Assembly: GCA_903863315.1 (NCBI GenBank)
Contig: CAIPBN010000110.1
Span: forward strand, 1 to 14,887
Direction: 5' to 3'
DNA length: 14,887 bases
From: an uncultured Verrucomicrobiota bacterium
Lineage (GTDB): Bacteria > Verrucomicrobiota > Verrucomicrobiia > Limisphaerales > SXTU01
The notes below the pieces were generated by a model. The model had not been told where the DNA came from. It ran no database searches and was given only the letters and a program-made list of their open reading frames with translations. Below are positions 5,747 to 13,684 of the stretch, piece after piece (within the stretch, counting starts at the first letter, position 1; each line of letters opens with the position of its first letter). Made by a program: the position numbers and the translations under genes.

Positions 5747-8062
5747 TCACTTCGGCAACTGGTTCAGCGTATACCAGAAGGTGTCGTTCACGAGGCCTTC
5801 GCCTGCCGCGTTCTTCACGTCGAGACTGCGGACCATCGTCACGTAGCCGGTCTTCCAGCCTTCCAGCTTGAGGCGGACTTTTAGTTTGTCCGGCGAGACG
5901 GACGCGCCGGCGATCTTGATGGCAGTGGCGGCGTTTTCCTTGCCGTCGTGGTCGAACTCGGGCGAGCCATACTTGGCGTGATACTTGTAGTCGTATTGCG
6001 TCACATCGTAGCTGTCGGCGTTCGCGGCGGCCTTTTCCTCCACGGGCTGAGTGAAGGTCAGCTCGAAGCCGTCGCGCAGGGCGTGAACCTCCTTCACCTC
6101 GAACGGCAGTTTGCCCGTGTAGCTGATGCGCTCCAGCGCGTAGTCCAACGGCGCGACGGCCTTCCACGAGACCGGGGCCTGGCAACCGCCGACGTAGAGC
6201 TTGCCGTCCGGCCCGTAGGCGAGGCGGTTCACGCCGGACTGGAACTGCTTCAGGAACGGCCACACCGCGCCCTGATACTCGCCGTTGACCTTCTCCAACT
6301 GCACGCGCGTGACGATGGCGTTCTGGAAATCGCCGACCATGAGCTGGCCCTTGAACGGCCCGAAGCGGTCGTCGGTGATCTCCGCGAAGCCTGTGACCGA
6401 GCGCGCGAGCTTGTAGGGGAACCACACCGCCGGCGGGTCGAAGCGCGTGTGTTTGCCGTATTCCTCCTGTGGCGCGGGCCACGCACTGGGGTGGCCGTAG
6501 AACTTGCCCGGAGTGACGTGGTTCAGTTTGCACGCGGCCATCCACGCGCCCTGATTCTCGGAGACGAACACGTCGCGGTCGGGGCCGAAGGTGCCGATGC
6601 CGTTCGGCTCGCGGAAGCCGGAGCAAATCGTATCGAGCTTCTGGCCGTCGGGGGAGATGCGCAGGCCCCAGCCCATGTATTTCGCATCCCAACGTCCGCT
6701 GTGCCCCGCGTTGGCGAGGATGAAGTTGCCCGCCTTGTCGAAGACCGGGCCATAGACGAAGGCGTTGTAGCTGCCGGTGTAGCCCCAGCTTTGGTTGAGG
6801 CACTCGAACAAGTCCGCCTCGCCATTGCCGTCCGTGTCCGTGAGCCGGTAGAGCGCCTGCTTGGTGCCGACGTAAATTTTCCCGTCGCGCACCGCGAGGC
6901 CCATCGGCTCGGCCAGCCCGCGCGCGAAGCGGCGATACTTCGCGGCGGCGGGCGCACCCTGCGCGCCCTCGACAATCCACACCTCGCCCGCCCACGTGCA
7001 GATGGCGAGGTCGCCGTTGGGCAGGAAGTCCATGCCGCCGACGAGGAGGTTGGATTCTTTGGGGAGTGGGAAGGACTCGGAGCGGAAGTGGTGCGTGGGG
7101 GCGGAACTGGGACGAACTAACGCTCCGGCGGTGAAGGCTTTTGAAGTCGTTGAGCGCGATTGATTCTGCAAGCCCTCAGCAGGTTGCGTGGCTGGCCTGC
7201 CTGAGAAATCTGTCAGCAATTCCAACCGGATGGGTTCGGCGTGCGGGATCACCTTAAGCCAAACTCGGACTTGCGAGCTTTCGACTTCTCGGCGCGCGAC
7301 ACCTTTGTCTGCGCTCGCCTCTGTCACGAGACCTGCCTCATAGCGAGCCTTGACTGACTGCGATGCCAAACTGCCGAATTTAGTTGGGAGAAGCATCACG
7401 GTCGTCGAGACCTGCCCGTTGCGAAGAACGACTGATGGAGGCGAGTCGAAGCCCGCTGCGTGCTGCACGGTTGCACCGTCCTCGGCGTGCGCGAGAAAGA
7501 ACATCGGTTCTCGGCAAGGGCCGATTTCAAAGCGGCGCAGGAGCGACAGTTTTTTCATGGCAATAGCGGATTCGCGCACGCGGACCGTCTCGTTGCCGAC
7601 TAGAAACTCATAGAGAACCGTCGTTGACTCCTTAACGGTGTCACATCCTAAGAATCGCGCGCTGGTCGGGAGCTGAACAACATCCTTCTCCGGCATCTTC
7701 CCCACCGCCCACGGAAACACCGGCGGCATCGTCCACAGCACCGTGCCGTCGTTCGTGCTGATGAAGGGCGACTTGGGCAGGCCGTATTGCGGGCCGAGGA
7801 GCGCGAGGCCCTTGCCCGACCAGACGGTGTGCGTGCGCAGCAGTGCGGTGTCGAAGGCCAGGTGCAGGTTCGTCGCCAGCGGCACCACGATGCTGCGCGT
7901 GCTCTGCGGCATCGGGGCCATGCGGAACGGCTGGTCCGGCGGGTCGTAGCGCGGGATGACCGGCGCGGCCTTGGTCTTGCCGGCTTGGGCGTGGACCTCG
8001 ACCGGACTGGCGAGAAGTCCCCAGGCCAGCAACATCACGGGACAAATCAGCGGGTGACGCAT
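5747..8062 (-). CDS. Secreted PVC-type beta-propeller protein (DUF6797-like N-terminus)
   Basis: The 771-aa product has a signal peptide (MRHPLICPVMLLAWGLLAS..., cleavage near HAQA, residue 26). Residues about 50-330 resemble the N-terminal region of large planctomycete/verrucomicrobial proteins (HLAFDTALLRTHTVWSGKGL, possibly DUF6797). Residues about 335-650 form a sugar-dehydrogenase/NHL-like propeller with repeated blade motifs such as MDFLPNGDLAICTW, GLAVRDGKIYVGTKQALYRL, the Ca-type DTDGNGEAD loop and RLAYGPDGKLYVGG. About 660-771 is a C-terminal beta domain ending in DTFWYTLNQLP. No CxxCH haem motif is present, unlike many relatives. It is probably periplasmic or extracellular and may act on carbohydrates, but no substrate can be named. 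DNA for residues about 128-310 (7130-7680) has visibly lower GC than the rest. The gene is divergent from the response regulator. Confidence 0.8.
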   Translation of the reverse strand: MRHPLICPVMLLAWGLLASPVEVHAQAGKTKAAPVIPRYDPPDQPFRMAPMPQSTRSIVVPLATNLHLAFDTALLRTHTVWSGKGLALLGPQYGLPKSPFISTNDGTVLWTMPPVFPWAVGKMPEKDVVQLPTSARFLGCDTVKESTTVLYEFLVGNETVRVRESAIAMKKLSLLRRFEIGPCREPMFFLAHAEDGATVQHAAGFDSPPSVVLRNGQVSTTVMLLPTKFGSLASQSVKARYEAGLVTEASADKGVARREVESSQVRVWLKVIPHAEPIRLELLTDFSGRPATQPAEGLQNQSRSTTSKAFTAGALVRPSSAPTHHFRSESFPLPKESNLLVGGMDFLPNGDLAICTWAGEVWIVEGAQGAPAAAKYRRFARGLAEPMGLAVRDGKIYVGTKQALYRLTDTDGNGEADLFECLNQSWGYTGSYNAFVYGPVFDKAGNFILANAGHSGRWDAKYMGWGLRISPDGQKLDTICSGFREPNGIGTFGPDRDVFVSENQGAWMAACKLNHVTPGKFYGHPSAWPAPQEEYGKHTRFDPPAVWFPYKLARSVTGFAEITDDRFGPFKGQLMVGDFQNAIVTRVQLEKVNGEYQGAVWPFLKQFQSGVNRLAYGPDGKLYVGGCQAPVSWKAVAPLDYALERISYTGKLPFEVKEVHALRDGFELTFTQPVEEKAAANADSYDVTQYDYKYHAKYGSPEFDHDGKENAATAIKIAGASVSPDKLKVRLKLEGWKTGYVTMVRSLDVKNAAGEGLVNDTFWYTLNQLPK

Positions 8063-8183
8063 GGGTGCAGTTTGTGACCGGAAGGGCGGGCGGGCGATTC
8101 AAAATGCACTGGTGACCGTGCCTCCGTTCCTTTTGGTTTGCAGCGCCTGTCGAAATCGAGTTTCAATCGCGCAGTCAAACGCC

Positions 8184-8618
8184 ATGTCCAACGCTGCTGA
8201 TTCCAACGCGCGCCGCATCCGCTCCATCCTCGTGGTGGACGACGATGTGGAGCTGGCGATGATGTATAAGGAGCTGCTGGGCTCGCAGGGCTACATCGTC
8301 AACACCGCGCCCAACGGGGTGGAGGCGCTCAAGAGCATCATGCGCTACGAGGTGGACGCGATCATCTGCGACATGATGATGCCCCACATGCCGGGCGACA
8401 TGTTTTACCTGGCGGTCGAGCGCGTGAAGCCGCACCTGTGCCAGCGGTTCATTTTCGTGACCAGCTACGAGGGCAACCCGAAGGTCGAGGCCTTCTTCAA
8501 GAAGGTGAACGGCATCGTGCTCTACAAGCCCACCACGCTGGGCAAGCTCATGGGCACGCTGAACCTCCTCAACCAGCGGCTGGTCAACTCGGAGAAGAAG
8601 GCCGCCGGCGCGGCGTGA
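8184..8618 (+). CDS. Single-domain response regulator (REC only)
   Basis: The 144-aa protein is one receiver domain. It has ILVVDDD with acidic residues Asp19-21, the phospho-acceptor Asp63 in IICDMMMP, Thr93 in FVTS, and Lys115-Pro116 in VLYKP. All residues needed for phosphorylation and Mg binding are present. There is no output domain, so it may pass phosphate on or act by protein contact, in the manner of CheY or Spo0F. The start at 8184 (MSNAADSN) is preferred to the in-frame upstream codon at 8061, which would add 41 residues of non-REC sequence and overlap the divergent gene's start. No histidine kinase is nearby. The C-terminal tail SEKKAAGAA is probably unstructured. Confidence 0.87.
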   Translation: MSNAADSNARRIRSILVVDDDVELAMMYKELLGSQGYIVNTAPNGVEALKSIMRYEVDAIICDMMMPHMPGDMFYLAVERVKPHLCQRFIFVTSYEGNPKVEAFFKKVNGIVLYKPTTLGKLMGTLNLLNQRLVNSEKKAAGAA

Positions 8619-8716
8619 TCTGGAGCAAGACGGGCGGAACCGAGGTTTGACATCCCGTTGAAAAACCGTTCGCATCTTCGCGTCACAATCACCGCACACG
8701 CATCCAATCCCCTTCC

Positions 8717-9742
8717 ATGAGCAAAAAATACAACGTCGGAGTCATCGGTTACGGCTGGGTCGCCACCGCGCACATTCCCGCCATCAACGCCTCTGCGCAG
8801 GCGCAGGTCACGGCGGTTTATTCCTCGCGCGCACAGGACAGCGCGGAGCTGTCCGCCAAATACGGCTCGCCCATCACGACTTACACGAACCTCGACGCGA
8901 TGCTCGCGGACCCGGACATCAACGCGGTGTCCGTCTGCTCCATGCCCAGCCTGCACGCCAAGCACGTCATCGCGGCGGCCAAGGCCGGCAAGCACATCAT
9001 CATCGAGAAGCCGCTCGCCATGTCGCAGAAGGACGTGGACGCCATGGTCGCCGCCGTGAAGCAGGCGGGCGTGAAGACCTGTGTTTGCTTCGAGTGCCGT
9101 TACAGCAGCCAGTTCCAGGCGACCAAGGCGGTCATTGATCAGGGCCTGCTGGGCAAGCTGCATTACGGCGAGGTGGACTACTACCACGGCATCGGACCGT
9201 GGTATGGGCAGTTCCGCTGGAACACCTTCAAGAAGGACGGCGGCAGCTCGCTTCTCACCGCCGGCTGCCACGCGCTCGACGCCTTGCTCCTCTGCATGGG
9301 CAGCGAGGTCGCGGAAGTCACCAGCTACGACACGCGTTCGCAGAGCAAAATCTTCAAGCCCTACGAATACACCACCACCAGCGTCACCATCCTCAAGTTC
9401 AAGAACGGTGCCGTGGGCAAGTGCGCCGCCGTGGTGGACTGCCTCCAGCCCTACTACTTCCACACCCACCTCGTCGGCAGCGAGGGCAGCCTGCTGGACG
9501 ACAAGTTCCACTCGCAGAAGCTCGGCACCAACAAGGCCAAATGGAGCCAGCTCTCGATGAAGATGCTAGACTCCGGCGATGTGAGCGACCACCCGTATCA
9601 GACCCAGTTCCAGGCTTTCTTCGACGCGCTCGACTCCGGCAAGGACATGGCCCTCACCAGCCTCGCGGACGCGGCCGCCAGCCACCGCGTCATGTTCGCG
9701 GCGGACAAGTCCGCAGCCACGGGGAAGACCGTGAAGTTGTGA
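8717..9742 (+). CDS. Gfo/Idh/MocA-family NAD(P)-dependent oxidoreductase
   Basis: The 341-aa protein has an N-terminal Rossmann fold with VGVIGYGWVATAHIPAI (7-23) and the family signature EKPLA (97-101), in which Lys98 is the usual catalytic/cofactor-contact lysine. The C-terminal alpha/beta domain contains GGSSLLTAGCHALDALL (175-191), with His185 and Asp188 in the conserved GxHxxD-like motif. Such enzymes oxidise or reduce sugars, inositols and derivatives with NAD(P). There is no Tat signal, so it should be cytoplasmic, unlike many verrucomicrobial paralogues. The remnant of a sugar phosphate isomerase/epimerase follows directly. Those two families commonly sit together, which hints at a former sugar-catabolic pair. 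Substrate unknown. Confidence 0.92.
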   Translation: MSKKYNVGVIGYGWVATAHIPAINASAQAQVTAVYSSRAQDSAELSAKYGSPITTYTNLDAMLADPDINAVSVCSMPSLHAKHVIAAAKAGKHIIIEKPLAMSQKDVDAMVAAVKQAGVKTCVCFECRYSSQFQATKAVIDQGLLGKLHYGEVDYYHGIGPWYGQFRWNTFKKDGGSSLLTAGCHALDALLLCMGSEVAEVTSYDTRSQSKIFKPYEYTTTSVTILKFKNGAVGKCAAVVDCLQPYYFHTHLVGSEGSLLDDKFHSQKLGTNKAKWSQLSMKMLDSGDVSDHPYQTQFQAFFDALDSGKDMALTSLADAAASHRVMFAADKSAATGKTVKL

Positions 9743-9978
9743 GGCGCGGGCTGCATCTCCGTCGAAACCACGAGTAGAACGGGCAGTAGAACAGGCAACG
9801 GTTCGAACACGCCCTTCGGCGAGGCCGACACCCCGATTGGCGAGGTGCTGCGCCTCATCCGCGACAACCAGTGACCCATCCAGGCGACCATCGAGTTCGA
9901 ATACAAGGTGCCCGCCGACTCGGACCGGATTAAGGAGCTGGCCAAGGCCAGCAAGTTCTGCGCGAGGCGTTGAGCTGA
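9743..9978 (+). pseudogene. C-terminal remnant of a sugar phosphate isomerase/epimerase
   Basis: Translated in the same frame as the preceding oxidoreductase, 9800-9961 reads GSNTPFGEADTPIGEVL, then RLIRDNQ-stop-PIQATIEFEY, then KVPADSDRIKELAKASKFC. This is the typical C-terminal end of xylose-isomerase-like TIM-barrel sugar phosphate isomerases/epimerases (GxGDTPI...LL...W P...IE.EY.VP). The TGA at 9872-9874 stands where the family usually has Trp (TGG), so one base change explains the stop. Adding one base after 9961 restores C-R-E-A-L-S-stop ending at 9978, so there is probably also a 1-base deletion. The N-terminal part of the gene is absent; bases 9743-9799 show no recognisable homology. 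Both lesions would have to be sequencing errors for the fragment to be intact, and the missing N-terminus argues against that. Confidence 0.7.
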
Positions 9979-10087
9979 GGCGGCAGCTAAGGGGTCGCGC
10001 GAAGGCCGCGAAGCAGGCGAAGGCAGCGGGACTGCATTTCGCTTCGGGGGAAAGGGGTGGAGTGCGCCAGATCTCTGACGCTTTGGC

Positions 10088-10146
10088 CAACTCCAACGGA
10101 GTTGCGTCCTTCAGCCCAGCGTTGGAGCGAGGCGACTACGATGGGC
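10088..10146. repeat. Two adjacent hairpins behind mrr
   Basis: A perfect hairpin CAACTCC-AAC-GGAGTTG lies at 10088-10104. A second stem, 10114-10122 (GCCCAGCGT) with 10138-10146, matches in 8 of 9 positions across a 15-base loop. They lie a few bases beyond the mrr stop codon on its transcript and could protect or end that RNA. The layout resembles dispersed intergenic repeats of Planctomycetota/Verrucomicrobiota with the words AACGGAGTTG and CCCAACGTTGG, as I remember them. The remaining gene-free bases of this spacer, 9979-10087, show nothing I can name. Confidence 0.55.
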
Positions 10147-10150
10147 AAAC

Positions 10151-11047
10151 CTATCGGAACTGCTCGAAGAACGAGTGGTCCACCTCAAACACCTCTTTAC
10201 GCCGAAGGCCGAGTTGCTTGGCCTCGAACAACTCCACCAACCGCTCACCATCCACCAGTTCGATCGGAATGACGCCTTCGCGGTTGGCTTCTTTCTCCGC
10301 GTCCGAGCTAAACCAGCCGGTGGTGAGCAGGATACCCTTGTCAGCGCGCCCCATGACCGCGTTCCGAAAGTCGCCGACCTGAGCACGACTGACGCCCTTC
10401 CGCACCCGCTTGCATTGGAACAGCACCTTCATGGTCACGAAGGTGTTCAGCCGCAAAAGGCCCATGCCATCAATGCCGCCGTCATGGCTCTTACCAGTGA
10501 CTACCACCTTCTCCAAACCGTATTCGTGCAGAAGCCGTTTGCAGAGGCGCTCGAAGCCCTCGGGAGAGAGTGATTGGAGAACTTCGAGTAATTCGTTGTC
10601 TTGGGCCAATTCTGGTGGTTCGACCTCGGCCACTTCACCCTTTAGCTGGTTTTCAGGGTCCGCCGACTTTTCTTCCGCCTGTGGAGATTCCTGTTGTGCG
10701 CGCGGTATCTTCGTTCGGGCCCTGATTAGCTTTCTAATAAGCTCGCGGCCTTGATCCTCGGTCAGGTGGCTCTTGGCTCCGACTGGCGTCAGGGTCCAGA
10801 CACCTCTTCTGGCACTATCAACCAGCCCTGCCCACACCAGATACTGTCGCGCCCAGTGAACTTGGTTTTCGAAGCGGAGGATGTTGTGCTTGTTGCGCTT
10901 CTCCCGCTCTTCGGTTGGCAACTGCACCTTATCGGCAATCCAATCGCAAACCTCCCGCGGCCCAGCCTGTCCGCCGAGCGCACGAAGCGCGTCCAGCAAC
11001 AAGGGAACCCATTTCATGAAGCTCGCTTGCCCGTTGGTTCGCGCCAT
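10151..11047 (-). CDS. mrr: Mrr-family type IV restriction endonuclease
   Basis: The 298-aa protein has an N-terminal winged-helix Mrr_N-like domain (residues about 8-95, MKWVPLLLDALRALGG ... GVWTLTPVG), an acidic linker (about 110-155), and a C-terminal Mrr_cat nuclease domain. The nuclease domain shows SPEGFERL (Glu166), GGIDG (Asp193) and FQCKR (Gln211-x-Lys213), the D...QxK variant of the PD-(D/E)xK active site, then GDFRNAVMGR. Such enzymes cut DNA carrying modified bases and act alone in defence against phage or foreign methylases. The start at 11047 is chosen because an AAAAGGA Shine-Dalgarno sequence lies 4-5 bases upstream. An upstream extension in frame to 11215 would be the antisense-frame reading of the carB fragment. 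The gene begins 8 bases after the stop of the duplicated carB tail, so it is probably co-transcribed with it. Confidence 0.88.
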   Translation of the reverse strand: MARTNGQASFMKWVPLLLDALRALGGQAGPREVCDWIADKVQLPTEEREKRNKHNILRFENQVHWARQYLVWAGLVDSARRGVWTLTPVGAKSHLTEDQGRELIRKLIRARTKIPRAQQESPQAEEKSADPENQLKGEVAEVEPPELAQDNELLEVLQSLSPEGFERLCKRLLHEYGLEKVVVTGKSHDGGIDGMGLLRLNTFVTMKVLFQCKRVRKGVSRAQVGDFRNAVMGRADKGILLTTGWFSSDAEKEANREGVIPIELVDGERLVELFEAKQLGLRRKEVFEVDHSFFEQFR

Positions 11048-11062
11048 AAATCCTTTTAGTTC
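11044..11062 (-). promoter_or_regulatory. Shine-Dalgarno of mrr abutting the carB-tail stop
   Basis: On the minus strand the sequence is GAACTAAAAGGATTTATG: the TAA stop of the carB-tail ORF, then AAAGGA as a good Shine-Dalgarno, then the mrr ATG. Stop, ribosome binding site and start fit within 14 bases, an arrangement that favours translational coupling. Most other genes in the window have no such sequence. Confidence 0.65.
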
Positions 11063-11196
11063 TTCGCCCCCGCCAACTCCTCCTCGAAATCCACGATCTC
11101 CTTGATCTGCACCAGGAACCAGCGGTCGATCTTCGTGAGGTTGAAAATTTCCTCGATGGTGAAGCCGGCGCGGAGGGCGTGGCGGAGGGCATTCAT
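11056..11196 (-). pseudogene. Duplicated 3' end of carB (46-aa ORF)
   Basis: This short ORF begins MNAL and then repeats the end of the carB half-gene: RHALRAGFTIEEIF, then NLTKIDRWFLVQIKEIVDF, then EEELAGAKN and a TAA stop. The carB copy ends EEELAGARN with TAG. The duplicated DNA is 11057-11186, matching 12012-12141 with 7 differences in 130 bases by hand count. All but one are silent; the exception gives Lys instead of Arg. The ATG overlaps the TGA of the HicB-like gene (ATGA), so the ribosome could enter it. It contains only part of the CarB oligomerisation region and no catalytic residues. It is most simply a leftover or target-end copy, but it is an open, translatable frame. Confidence 0.8.
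11057..11186. repeat. 130-base direct repeat, distal copy
   Basis: This is the second copy of the carB 3' end, described at 12012-12141. Its outer boundary at 11056-11058 is a stop codon followed at once by the mrr ribosome binding site; its inner boundary touches the end of hicB. Confidence 0.9.
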
Positions 11197-11402
11197 GCGG
11201 CGGCAACTTCCGCATACTCGGCTGTCGAATGCGGCACGGGCATGCCTTCTTCGCGCAGGACGTGGATGTGCGCCTCGATAGCCTCGTGGATGAGCTTTAC
11301 GACCTCTTCCCGCGTGGTGGCAGCCGCCACGCAACCTGGCAGGTCAGGAACGTAGGCGCCGTAGCGGTCATCGCCCTCTTCAATCACAATTGCGTATCGC
11401 AT
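11193..11402 (-). CDS. HicB-family antitoxin-like protein
   Basis: The 69-aa product has the compact HicB fold. It reads MRYAIVIEEGDDRYGAYVPD, LPGCVAAATTREEVVKLIHE, AIEAHIHVLREEGMPVP, and ends in an acidic tail. The YVPDLPGC strand-turn and the following helix are typical of HicB/UPF0150 proteins, which neutralise HicA mRNA interferases or stand alone. It has no C-terminal DNA-binding extension. The start has a good Shine-Dalgarno (GAAGGA, 9 bases upstream). The upstream frame appears to hold the tail of a broken hicA, so this may be an orphaned antitoxin. Its stop overlaps the carB-tail ORF start. Confidence 0.82.
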   Translation of the reverse strand: MRYAIVIEEGDDRYGAYVPDLPGCVAAATTREEVVKLIHEAIEAHIHVLREEGMPVPHSTAEYAEVAAA

Positions 11403-11407
11403 ATCGC

Positions 11408-11485
11408 TCAGTCCTTCATTCCAGCCTGCTTTAGCGCACTGTTCAACGTGACTTTTGGCATGTCAACGCCGGATGCCCGGCAATG
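11408..11485 (-). pseudogene. Possible remnant of hicA
   Basis: Just upstream of hicB, a frame open from at least 11485 to a TGA at 11410-11408 encodes HCRASGVD followed by MPKVTLNSALKQAGMKD. The TL.S.LKQAG(L/M) ending is typical of HicA C-termini, and hicA directly before hicB is the normal gene order. Everything N-terminal to it, including the HicA catalytic His region, is missing: the frame runs into the RelE gene, whose stop is at 11489-11487. The similarity is short, so this is a moderate-to-weak call. A stand-alone 17-aa peptide from the ATG at 11461 is the alternative. Confidence 0.4.
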
Positions 11486-11486
11486 G

Positions 11487-11741
11487 TCACCGGTAGATTT
11501 CCCGCCGATGCCCCACGGTGACGACCAAGACTTGCAACTCACGATCGTGGATTTCGTAGATCACCCGGTAGTCGCCTACCCGGATTCGCCACGCGCTGCG
11601 TCCCTTGAGCTTCTTCACATCCGGCGGACGCGGTTGGACTTCCAGTTCAGTCAGCCGCGCCAGAATGCGCGTCACCAGCTCATCCGGCAGGCGGTCCAGT
11701 TCCTTCTGGACCGACTTGGGCAGGATGACGCGATACCTCAT
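11487..11741 (-). CDS. RelE/ParE-superfamily toxin
   Basis: The 84-aa protein has the RelE fold signature: MRYRVILPKSVQKELDRLPD, then RILARLTELE, VKKLKGRSAWRIRVGDYRVI and LVVTVGHRREIYR. The KLKG..AWRIRVGDYRVIY block and the VGHRREIY end are characteristic of RelE-type ribosome-dependent mRNA interferases. The basic residues in the block and the C-terminal His/Arg/Tyr set are retained, so it should be an active toxin. It overlaps the preceding antitoxin gene by ATGA, the usual coupled antitoxin-toxin order. Confidence 0.9.
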   Translation of the reverse strand: MRYRVILPKSVQKELDRLPDELVTRILARLTELEVQPRPPDVKKLKGRSAWRIRVGDYRVIYEIHDRELQVLVVTVGHRREIYR

Positions 11742-11968
11742 TTGCGCCGCGCGTTGCGCTTGGTCTGGTAATCAGCGAGCGAGATCACTTTGCCCGCCGC
11801 CAGTTCGGCCTGCACCTTGGGCCGAGCGGTGTCGTAAGCGCGGATGTCGGAAAGCTCCTCTTCGGCTTCACAGAGGCGGTCGTAGGTGGCCACGTCGAGC
11901 AGCACACCCATACGCTTGCCGTTCGCATCAGTTACGAACTGCTCTTCCTTCAGCACTAGCGCTTTCAT
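11738..11968 (-). CDS. RelB/Phd-like antitoxin
   Basis: The product (76 aa from the ATG at 11968; 84 aa if the ATG at 11992 is used) begins MKALVLKEEQFVTDANGKRM and continues GVLLDVATYDRLCEAEEELS, an N-terminal region typical of antitoxins paired with RelE toxins. The acidic middle (EAEEELSDIRAYD) is followed by a basic tail (TKRNARRK). The N-terminal domain should bind the operator and the C-terminal part the toxin; autoregulation is known for the family but not visible here. The later start is preferred because related antitoxins begin close to the EQFVTD motif; neither start has a clear Shine-Dalgarno. It lies 19-43 bases behind the carB stop. Confidence 0.82.
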   Translation of the reverse strand: MKALVLKEEQFVTDANGKRMGVLLDVATYDRLCEAEEELSDIRAYDTARPKVQAELAAGKVISLADYQTKRNARRK

Positions 11969-12010
11969 GGGCGCAAGGTAGCAGTCCGCCATGCCGCCGA
12001 CAATGGGCGA

Positions 12011-13516
<1,506 letters not shown>

Positions 13517-13684
13517 CTGAAAGTGGCTCAGGCACGAGCGTCGCTGCGAATCAGCCCCCGTGGCTGGGTTCGCCGCGCTCCGCAAAAGCTCGGTGAGTGA
13601 ACGCAATCTGGCGGCGCTTGTCAGCGGTTTTTTGCGCCCGGACACGACCTTGCCAAACCGGGTCCCCGGACTACGCTGCCGCGC
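13517..13684. other. Divergent spacer between carB and the GH16 gene
   Basis: These 168 bases separate two divergent starts and must contain promoters for both directions. I cannot point to convincing -35/-10 pairs. A T-run at 13628-13633 within a GC-rich surrounding is the only striking feature. No ribosome binding site is visible before either start. Confidence 0.4.

Noticed and set aside
5948..7120. 390-codon open frame on the plus strand
   Set aside because: It is antisense to the propeller gene, with a composition-driven Val/Arg/Glu-rich translation and no recognisable motif.
8647..8675. TTGACA at 8647-8652 as a promoter for the oxidoreductase
   Set aside because: The -35 box is perfect, but the hexamer 17 bases on (TCGCAT) matches the -10 consensus in only half its positions, so I do not call a promoter.
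8522..9511. 329-codon open frame on the minus strand
   Set aside because: It is antisense to the Gfo/Idh/MocA gene, which carries clear Rossmann and EKP motifs.
11048..11215. Upstream extension of the mrr frame
   Set aside because: This stretch is the wrong-frame reading of the duplicated carB tail; a Shine-Dalgarno sequence marks the start at 11047.
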